A stretch of DNA of 64,000 nt from an uncultured Bacilli bacterium (GTDB taxonomy: Bacteria > Bacillota_I > Bacilli_A > RF39 > UBA660). Location of the stretch: assembly GCA_934085585.1 (NCBI GenBank), contig CAKOHI010000003.1, forward strand, positions 1-64,000, in the 5' to 3' direction. A program made the position numbers and the translations under genes. The notes below the pieces were generated by a model, which worked only from the letters and a program-made list of their open reading frames with translations, did no database searches and had not been told where the DNA came from. Below are positions 52,412-60,012 of this stretch, one piece after another (position 1 is the stretch's first letter; each line of letters begins with the position of its first letter).

Positions 52412-54527
52412 AAAGACAAAAATAGTATCTTCTATTGCAATAATAGCATTAGTTTTAACAGTGATAACGGCAACATATGCTTATTTTCAAGCTCAAACTG
52501 GGGAAGGGTCACAAACAGATGTTAAAATAACTTCAAATACCGTAGATACTCTATCTTTTGAGACAGGTTCTTCATTAACTTTTACTGCAGATCAAGATAC
52601 ATTTGCAAATGGTAAGGCAAGTCTATCTGATACAACATTTGCTAAAGCAATATTAACTGCAAATAATAAAACAAATAGTGCTACGAATAATTATAATTTA
52701 TATCTAAATATATCAGATAATAATTTTACATATACACAAGATACAAGTACACCAGAATTATTACTTCAAATAACAGATGCAAGTAATAATTCTATAACCA
52801 GTATAGATGGGTTAACATACAAAACAGTAACAGATAATAAAAATACATCAATATCAGGATTTGATATAACAAATAAAACAGGATTAATAAATCTATTTAC
52901 AAATAGAGAAATAACAACTACATCAAGTAAAACAGAAGAATGGACAATAAAGATAACATTTGTAAATTATAATAAAGACCAAAGTGGAAATGCGGGTAAA
53001 AGTTTTGATGGACAAATATTAATAAGTAAAGATACATTTGATAATTATACACCGAACACTATTAATACTTTGTCAGCAACAAAAAGTGGAACAAACTTAA
53101 CAGTAAACTTAAATGTAGAACAAGGAAGTAATGAAATAGATAAATATTATTATGCTATTGAAGAAACAAATGGAATAGCTTTGATAGATAATACAAGTAA
53201 AGTACAAAGATTAAGTAATAGACTAGCAGTAAGTAACTTAACATATGTAGAAAGTACATCAAGTTCACATACATTTACGAATTTAAGTAGTACAAAAGAT
53301 TATAAAGTATCAGCATATGTGATAGATAAAAAGAAGATAAAAAGTAATACATATGAATATAACGTAAGTTCAGGTTCATATATATATCCAACAATTAGTA
53401 AAGTAGAAACAAGTACAACATCAAACTCAATCACAGCAACAGTAACAGCAACCAAAGGAACGAATAATATATCAAAGTATTATTATTCAATAGATGGTGG
53501 TGCAACTTATATTGAAACAACAAGTAACTCGTACAAATTCAAAAATTTACTTAATCATTCAAGTTATAAAATAATGGTAAAAGTAATGGATACAAATAAA
53601 AAGTATTCAAACATATATGTTGTAAACCAAATAATAAATATTGACGTTAACACATTTTCATTTTATATAGATGATGTTGAATACGATGCTGAAGAAAATA
53701 TGACATGGGAACAATGGATTAATAGCGAATACTCAAAAGATTTTAAAACACAAAATCACTTGTATACAAGTGACGAATTAAAGCAAATTGGTAACTTTGG
53801 ATATGGACAATATAACGATGAAGACAATTATATTTATTTTAATAATTACAAATATAGTAATCTGAATGTTGCTGAATATTATTTTTTATTTACATTTAAG
53901 GCAAAATGCGTAAGTTATGAAACACGATATTTAATACTCCAATTAACTAAATTAAATAAAATTCAAGAAACTTTGAAAAATGCTGATAATGAGTTGGTAG
54001 CGACCCAATTCCATCAAGACAGTATTGGAGATTCAAAATTTTACTCATGCCATTATGGAAGTGTGTGTTTAGTTCCAGAAACTTTAATCGATGTTGAAGA
54101 AATAGATGAAAAAGGCAAGAAAAGAAGAAGACGTAAGAAGTTAAAAGATATAAAAGTCGGAGATAAAGTAATATGTATAAATCCTAAAACTCTAGAATTA
54201 GACATAGATACTGTCGTAGAATGTGACGGAACTATGAACAAAAAACATACGTGTTATGATAATTGGTATTTTAGTGATGGAACAATCATAACAACAGTAC
54301 ATAGACATAGATTTTATAATGTTGAAAATAATAAATTTATGTATATGGACGAATGGAATATTGGAAATCACGGATTAAATATTAATAATGAAAAAATAGA
54401 ATTAATAAAACATGAACATATTGAAGAAGAAATAACTCATTGCACATTATTTACAGAAAAATATAATAATTATTTTGCAAATGGCCTATTAAGCGGAAAT
54501 AGACATAGTAAAGAAATAAAAATGTAA
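52401..54527 (+). CDS. Large secreted surface protein, family copy 4, with C-terminal Hint domain
   Basis: A 708-residue paralogue of the proteins at 15901, 17595 and 36785. Signal (1-30), TasA-like domain and two Fn3-like repeats are close to copies 2 and 3; then comes the segment FYIDDVEYDAEENMTWEQW, a variable spacer and the Hint domain at 556-700 (Cys556 in VCLVPETLIDV, TTVH, NYFANGLLSGN). The Hint differs from that of copy 2 at only a couple of residues, while the spacer before it is unrelated. Unlike the other copies it lacks the conserved leader; its ATG lies inside the 3' end of the ribbon-helix-helix remnant, with AAAGGA as ribosome site. Confidence 0.75.
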   Translation: MENKKTKIVSSIAIIALVLTVITATYAYFQAQTGEGSQTDVKITSNTVDTLSFETGSSLTFTADQDTFANGKASLSDTTFAKAILTANNKTNSATNNYNLYLNISDNNFTYTQDTSTPELLLQITDASNNSITSIDGLTYKTVTDNKNTSISGFDITNKTGLINLFTNREITTTSSKTEEWTIKITFVNYNKDQSGNAGKSFDGQILISKDTFDNYTPNTINTLSATKSGTNLTVNLNVEQGSNEIDKYYYAIEETNGIALIDNTSKVQRLSNRLAVSNLTYVESTSSSHTFTNLSSTKDYKVSAYVIDKKKIKSNTYEYNVSSGSYIYPTISKVETSTTSNSITATVTATKGTNNISKYYYSIDGGATYIETTSNSYKFKNLLNHSSYKIMVKVMDTNKKYSNIYVVNQIINIDVNTFSFYIDDVEYDAEENMTWEQWINSEYSKDFKTQNHLYTSDELKQIGNFGYGQYNDEDNYIYFNNYKYSNLNVAEYYFLFTFKAKCVSYETRYLILQLTKLNKIQETLKNADNELVATQFHQDSIGDSKFYSCHYGSVCLVPETLIDVEEIDEKGKKRRRRKKLKDIKVGDKVICINPKTLELDIDTVVECDGTMNKKHTCYDNWYFSDGTIITTVHRHRFYNVENNKFMYMDEWNIGNHGLNINNEKIELIKHEHIEEEITHCTLFTEKYNNYFANGLLSGNRHSKEIKM

Positions 54528-54593
54528 GGGAAAATCACTAAAATAAAAAGCTTCTATTAAATCAAATTTTTAATATTTGATTATTCTGTATGT

Positions 54594-54626
54594 AAAAGAT
54601 AATATTTGAAAAAGTATTATCTTTTT
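54594..54626 (+). terminator. Intrinsic terminator before ppdK
   Basis: An 11-base-pair stem AAAAGATAATA/TATTATCTTTT followed by T. Confidence 0.7.
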
Positions 54627-54662
54627 AAATTATCAAAAATATGTAAAATTTATGTATTTTTA

Positions 54663-54691
54663 TTGTTTGGTGCAGTGTTAAGTGATAAAAT
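54663..54691 (+). promoter_or_regulatory. Promoter of ppdK
   Basis: TTGTTT, 17 bases, TAAAAT, about 20 bases before GGGAGG and the ATG. Confidence 0.55.
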
Positions 54692-54712
54692 AAGAACATG
54701 GGAGGATTAGAA

Positions 54713-57343
54713 ATGGAAAAATACGTTTATTTGTTTCAAGAAGGAAACAAGGATATGAGAAATTTACTTGGTGGTAAAGGTGCAAATTTAGCTGAAATGA
54801 CTAATATCGGATTACCTGTTCCAAGTGGATTTACAGTTACAACAGAAGCTTGTAACAAATATTATGAAGATGGAAAGGAATTATCTAGTGAAGTAATTGA
54901 TCAAATTAAAGAAGCATTAGCTAAACTAGAAGAAAAAAGTGGTAAGAAATTTGGCGATAAAACAAACCCATTACTAGTAAGTGTAAGAAGTGGTGCAAGA
55001 GCCAGTATGCCAGGTATGATGGATACTGTACTTAATCTAGGTTTAAATGATGAAATAGCATCATCATTTGCTGAAAAAATTGGTAACAAAAGATTTGTTT
55101 ATGATTCTTATAGAAGATTTATTCAAATGTTTGCAGATGTAGTAAAAGGATATGCAAAGAGTAAATTTGAAACTATTATAGATGAAGTAAAAGCTAAAAA
55201 AGGTGTTAAAAATGACATTGATTTAGATGAAAATGATATGTTTGAATTAACTAATCTATTTAAAAATGCTTATAAAGAATTTGCAGGAGAAGATTTTCCA
55301 CAAGAACCATTTACACAATTAATCGAAGCTGTAAAAGCAGTATTTAGAAGTTGGAATAATGAAAGAGCTATTTATTATAGAAGAATAAATGACATTCCAT
55401 CTAGTTGGGGAACAGCAGTTAATGTTCAAGAAATGGTTTATGGTAATAGCGGAGATAAATCAGGAACTGGTGTTGCATTTACAAGAAATCCCGCAACTGG
55501 TGAAAAAGCATTATTCGGAGAATACTTAATTAATGCACAAGGTGAAGATGTTGTAGCAGGTATTCGTACACCAAGTCCAATTGCAACATTAAAAACTGAA
55601 ATGCCTGAAGTATATGAAGAATTTGCTAGTATTGCCCAAAGTCTTGAAAATCATTATAAAGATATGCAAGATATGGAATTTACTATTGAAAATGGCAAGT
55701 TATTTATACTTCAAACTAGAAATGGTAAAAGAACAGCTAAAGCTGCTATAAAAGTTGCTGTTGATTTAGTAAATGAAGGAATGATTACTAAAGAAGAAGC
55801 TGTATTAATGGTTGATCCAAAACAACTTGATGCACTACTTCATCCAACATTCACTGATGAAGCCCTAAAAAATGGTAAAGTAGTTGCTGAAGGTCTAGCT
55901 GCCTCTCCCGGAGCAGGAACTGGAAAAATTTATTTTACAGCTAGTGATGTAATTGAAAATAAGAAAAAAGGTATTGATTCATTACTTGTTAGACTTGAAA
56001 CATCACCAGAAGATATTGAAGGAATGAACTCAAGTAAAGGTGTTTTAACTATTCGTGGTGGTATGACTAGCCATGCAGCAGTAGTTGCTCGTGGAATGGG
56101 TATTTGCTGTGTAAGTGGAGCATCAACTATAGTGTTAAATGAAACTGAAAAAACTTTAAAAACACCAGATGGAAATATCTTTAAAGAAGGAGATTACTTA
56201 TCAATTGATGGTTCAACAGGTAAAGTATATGCTGGAAAACTTGAAATGCAAGAAGCATCTATAAGTGGAGATTTTGAAACATTTATGTCTTGGGCAGATG
56301 AAGCCAGAGATTTAAGAGTTAGAACAAATGCTGATACACCAAGAGATGCAATGCAAGCAAGAAAATTTGGAGCTGAAGGAATTGGTCTTTGTCGTACAGA
56401 ACACATGTTCTTTGAACGTGACAGAATATTTAACTTTAGAAAAATGATTTGTGCAACAACTCTTGAAGAAAGAGAAAAAGCCCTAGAAAATATTTTGCCA
56501 TATCAAAGAAAGGACTTTGAAGGATTATTTGAAGCTATGGCACCATATAGTGTTGTTATTAGATATCTAGATCCACCACTACATGAATTCTTACCAAAAA
56601 CTGAAAGTGAAATTAAAGAACTTGCAGATGATTTGGGTAAAACTGTTGAAGAATTACACGAAGTAATTGCCTCACTTAAAGAATTTAACCCAATGATGGG
56701 ACATAGAGGATGCCGTTTAGCAATCACTTATCCAGAAATTGCCAAAATGCAAACAAGAGCTGTAATTGAAGCAGCAATTAATGTAACTAAAAAAGGTACT
56801 CCAATAACACCAGAAATTATGATTCCTTTAGTTGGTGAAGTTAAGGAATTAAAATATGTAAAAGAAATCGTAGTTAAAACAGCTGATGAAATTATTGCAA
56901 CATCTGGTATAGACTTAAAATATGAAGTTGGAACAATGATTGAAATTCCAAGAGCTGCACTTTTAGCAGACCAAATTGCAACAGAAGCTGAATTCTTCAG
57001 TTTTGGAACCAACGACTTAACTCAAATGACATATGGATTCTCTAGAGATGATGCTGGTAAATTCTTAAATTCATATTATGAAAAAGGAATATTTGAATTT
57101 GATCCATTTGCACGAATTGACTTTGATGGTGTTGGACTACTTATGGAAATGGGAGCAACTAAAGGTAGAAGTGTTAATCCAAAACTTTCACTAGGTATTT
57201 GTGGAGAACATGGCGGAGATCCAGCAAGTGTTGCTTTCTGTGACAAACTTGGATTTAATTATGTATCTTGTTCACCATATAGAGTGCCAATTGCTAGACT
57301 TGCAGCAGCTAAAGCAGCAATATTAAGAAAGCAAGGAAAATAA
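54713..57343 (+). CDS. ppdK: Pyruvate, phosphate dikinase
   Basis: An 876-residue PPDK, interconverting pyruvate + ATP + Pi and PEP + AMP + PPi. The N-terminal nucleotide domain begins YLFQEGNKDMRNLLGGKGANLAEM, the swivelling phosphohistidine is His454 in GGMTSHAAVVARGMG, and the C-terminal PEP/pyruvate barrel has GLCRTEHMFF, MIPLVG and SFGTNDLTQMTYGFSRDD. Length and all key motifs match the family; the call is PPDK rather than PEP synthase because of the full N-terminal motif. ATG 54713 follows GGGAGG. A role in glycolysis using PPi or in gluconeogenesis is likely. Confidence 0.97.
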   Translation: MEKYVYLFQEGNKDMRNLLGGKGANLAEMTNIGLPVPSGFTVTTEACNKYYEDGKELSSEVIDQIKEALAKLEEKSGKKFGDKTNPLLVSVRSGARASMPGMMDTVLNLGLNDEIASSFAEKIGNKRFVYDSYRRFIQMFADVVKGYAKSKFETIIDEVKAKKGVKNDIDLDENDMFELTNLFKNAYKEFAGEDFPQEPFTQLIEAVKAVFRSWNNERAIYYRRINDIPSSWGTAVNVQEMVYGNSGDKSGTGVAFTRNPATGEKALFGEYLINAQGEDVVAGIRTPSPIATLKTEMPEVYEEFASIAQSLENHYKDMQDMEFTIENGKLFILQTRNGKRTAKAAIKVAVDLVNEGMITKEEAVLMVDPKQLDALLHPTFTDEALKNGKVVAEGLAASPGAGTGKIYFTASDVIENKKKGIDSLLVRLETSPEDIEGMNSSKGVLTIRGGMTSHAAVVARGMGICCVSGASTIVLNETEKTLKTPDGNIFKEGDYLSIDGSTGKVYAGKLEMQEASISGDFETFMSWADEARDLRVRTNADTPRDAMQARKFGAEGIGLCRTEHMFFERDRIFNFRKMICATTLEEREKALENILPYQRKDFEGLFEAMAPYSVVIRYLDPPLHEFLPKTESEIKELADDLGKTVEELHEVIASLKEFNPMMGHRGCRLAITYPEIAKMQTRAVIEAAINVTKKGTPITPEIMIPLVGEVKELKYVKEIVVKTADEIIATSGIDLKYEVGTMIEIPRAALLADQIATEAEFFSFGTNDLTQMTYGFSRDDAGKFLNSYYEKGIFEFDPFARIDFDGVGLLMEMGATKGRSVNPKLSLGICGEHGGDPASVAFCDKLGFNYVSCSPYRVPIARLAAAKAAILRKQGK

Positions 57344-57365
57344 TTTAATTATTCTATAAAATTAA

Positions 57366-57397
57366 GAGCTTAACTTAACTCGTTAAGTTCTTTTTTT
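57366..57397 (+). terminator. Intrinsic terminator after ppdK
   Basis: A 9-base-pair stem GAGCTTAAC/GTTAAGTTC with a 7-base loop and a run of seven T. Confidence 0.75.
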
Positions 57398-57554
57398 CTT
57401 TGATAGAAAACAAAAAAATCATTTTTTGATATTGCTTCGACAAGAACCAACAAATTACTTGCAAAAATTGTGCTTTAATAGTATTTTGTGAGGTGATATG
57501 TATGAAAAAATGATAAAAAAAGAATAAACTGGGGTTAAGAAAGATGAGGTTATT

Positions 57555-58298
57555 GTGAAAAGAATTAGAAGTAGCACTAAAAGTTTTTATCCTATAATAC
57601 TTAAAGAATATTTAATTGATAGCATTTCTAAAAGTAGATTTAAAAACAAGATAATATATGAAGATTTAGAAAACTTATCAATATATTTAAAAGAAATGTG
57701 TGTAAATACATTTAATATCAATAAAATGTTTAAAGAAATATTTAGGCATTATAAGGAAATAACTTTTAAAATATTAGATATTAAAAGTTTCTATCAAGAA
57801 ACATTTTATCAAGAGTATTTAGTAAAAATTGAGACTACTTATAAAAGTGCCAAATGGATCATACCAATTAAGGTAATTAAAGGGTTTTTTAATTTTCCAA
57901 ATGGATCATCGGAAATTGTATATTTATCAAAATTTAAGAGAAAACAAAGTATTAAAGAAGTAACGAAAATAGAAAAATTAGTTTTCGATTTTTATAAAAT
58001 AATTAATAATATTTTGGTAAATAATGAATTGTTATTAAATTTTTATAAATTGTATATTGAAAATATCACTAAAAAGAAGATTTCATTAACGATAAAAAAA
58101 TTTTATGAAAGCAAAAAGGAAGAAATCAATTTTGAACAAATAGATAATAATTTTAAAAATTTAAAAATAAACAAAAAATTAAAATATAATTGGGACAATT
58201 ATATGAAAAAAGAAAAATTAAAAATTCAATATAATGATATATTATGTGCAATAGAGTTAATACTTAAAAAATTAAGAAAGGATGGCATAAATGAATAA
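57555..58298 (+). CDS. Hypothetical lysine-rich protein upstream of thioester adhesin
   Basis: A 247-residue protein I do not recognise. It is highly basic (many Lys/Ile/Asn), mostly helical in pattern, without signal peptide or membrane segment. GTG start with GAGG 6 bases upstream. It overlaps the surface-protein gene by 8 bases, so the two are translated together, but no function suggests itself. Composition differs from the housekeeping neighbours in its very high lysine and isoleucine content. Confidence 0.55.
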   Translation: MKRIRSSTKSFYPIILKEYLIDSISKSRFKNKIIYEDLENLSIYLKEMCVNTFNINKMFKEIFRHYKEITFKILDIKSFYQETFYQEYLVKIETTYKSAKWIIPIKVIKGFFNFPNGSSEIVYLSKFKRKQSIKEVTKIEKLVFDFYKIINNILVNNELLLNFYKLYIENITKKKISLTIKKFYESKKEEINFEQIDNNFKNLKINKKLKYNWDNYMKKEKLKIQYNDILCAIELILKKLRKDGINE

Positions 58299-59955
58299 AA
58301 AAATAATATTTGTAATTTTATTAATATTCAGTTTTATATTAAGAATAGAAGCTTCGACATTTAAAAGCGGAGAATTAATTAATGGAGTTTATGTTTTAAA
58401 AATTGATGAAAATGGAGTAAAGGAATATAAAAAGGGAAGATTTATAATTGATAAAGATGGCAATTATGTATATTGTCTTGAACCATTCATTAGAATAAAA
58501 AATGGAGAAACATATAATAAGTATGAAGATGATTTTGCTAAAAATTTAGGTATAAGTGAAGATTTATGGCAAAAAATAAATTTAATAAGTTACTATGGTT
58601 ATGAATATAAAGACGATACACATAATCACAGTGATCCAAAATGGTATTATATAACCCAAATGTTAATATGGCAAAATGTAAGTCCAAATTCTAGATTTTA
58701 TTTCACAAATACTTTTGAAGGAGAAATAAATTCTACTTTATTTTCTAGTGAAATAAAAGAAATATATGATTTAGTTAATAATCACTTTGTAATTCCAGAA
58801 TTTGATATTCCCGAAAGTTTTATCAATGATACTATAACAATTATAGATAAAAAGAGCGTTTTAAAAAACTTTAAAAGTAATGATGTAATGATAAATGGAA
58901 ATATTTTAACTATTAAAATAAATAGTGAAGATAATTTATTTACTTTAACAAAAAGTTCTAATACAAAAGGATACATTTATGTAAGTGATAATAGTCAAAA
59001 TATATTAAAAGGTAAAATGGATATTCCAGTTACTGCATCGTATAATATAAAAGGTAAGTTCATAACTGGTAATATTAAATTAAAAAAATATGGAGAAATC
59101 TTTAATCAAGGTGAGCATAAAAAGAATCCTTTAGAAAATATTACATTTACAATTTATGATGAAAATCAAAATATATTAAAAGAAGAAATAACCAATGAAA
59201 ACGGAGAACTTACATTTACAAATTTGCATCCAGGAAAATACTTTATTAAAGAAACAAAAACTAATGATAATTACATATTAGATGATAAAATATATGAAGT
59301 TAATTTAAGTGTTAATGAAAATAATCGAGTGATAGATATTTTCCTAGAGTTAGATAATTATTTAAAAAAAGGAAATTTAATTATTAGAAAGGTTGATTTT
59401 GATAATAATACACCGATAAAAGATACTAAATTTATCATAATGAAAGATAAAGAAATAATTTATGAAGGTTTGACAAATGAAGAAGGAATATTAAAAGTGG
59501 ATAATCTTCCTCTTGGAATATATGAGATAAAAGAAGTCGTAGCAAGTACTGGATATGTATTAGATGAAATAATATATGAAGTTAAAATAGAACAAGAAAA
59601 TGAAGATACAATTATAGAAATTAAAAATGAATTAGAAAAAGGAAAACTAATTATAAAAAAGATTGATGCAAATAATAACGAAGCATTAAAAGACACGGAA
59701 TTCATAATTACAAAAGATGATAAAATTATATATCAAGGAACAACTAACGAAGAAGGAATTTTAGAGTTAGATAACTTGCCATTTGGGAAATACATTATAA
59801 AGGAAACTAAATCAAGTACTGGTTACATAACTAATGAAGAAGAAATTGAAGTAACAATAGATACTGATATAAAATATATTGAAATAAAAAATATACCTAA
59901 TACAAATTTAACTAAAGAAGAAGTATTATATATAGAAAGAAAAAGGAAAATTTAA
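58291..59955 (+). CDS. Surface adhesin: thioester domain plus three Cna-B/SpaA repeats
   Basis: A 554-residue secreted protein. Signal peptide (1-21), a thioester (TQXA-type) domain with the bond-forming Cys62 in YVYCLEP and Gln123 in YYITQMLIWQ, then three prealbumin-like Cna-B repeats (about 265-355, 365-445 and 450-535), each with a KxDxxxxxPLKxxxF/ITxE-like core and a GxYxIKE ending. Thioester domains bind host surfaces covalently. The C-terminus (IKNIPNTNLTKEEVLYIERKRKI) has an LPxTG-like IPNTN but no hydrophobic tail, so normal sortase anchoring looks lost or replaced. AAAGGATGG precedes ATG. Confidence 0.8.
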   Translation: MNKKIIFVILLIFSFILRIEASTFKSGELINGVYVLKIDENGVKEYKKGRFIIDKDGNYVYCLEPFIRIKNGETYNKYEDDFAKNLGISEDLWQKINLISYYGYEYKDDTHNHSDPKWYYITQMLIWQNVSPNSRFYFTNTFEGEINSTLFSSEIKEIYDLVNNHFVIPEFDIPESFINDTITIIDKKSVLKNFKSNDVMINGNILTIKINSEDNLFTLTKSSNTKGYIYVSDNSQNILKGKMDIPVTASYNIKGKFITGNIKLKKYGEIFNQGEHKKNPLENITFTIYDENQNILKEEITNENGELTFTNLHPGKYFIKETKTNDNYILDDKIYEVNLSVNENNRVIDIFLELDNYLKKGNLIIRKVDFDNNTPIKDTKFIIMKDKEIIYEGLTNEEGILKVDNLPLGIYEIKEVVASTGYVLDEIIYEVKIEQENEDTIIEIKNELEKGKLIIKKIDANNNEALKDTEFIITKDDKIIYQGTTNEEGILELDNLPFGKYIIKETKSSTGYITNEEEIEVTIDTDIKYIEIKNIPNTNLTKEEVLYIERKRKI

Positions 59956-59963
59956 AAAAGTAG

Positions 59964-59992
59964 TTTCAAAAAAATAAACCTCATGTTATAAT
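59964..59992 (+). promoter_or_regulatory. Extended -10 promoter of mutS within an inverted repeat
   Basis: TTTCAA, 17 bases, TATAAT preceded by TG. The -10 lies in the loop of CCTCATG/CATGAGG, whose right arm also supplies the GAGG ribosome site of mutS. The 5' leader must be only about 10-15 bases. Confidence 0.55.
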
Positions 59993-60012
59993 AAAGCATG
60001 AGGTTTTGAAGT

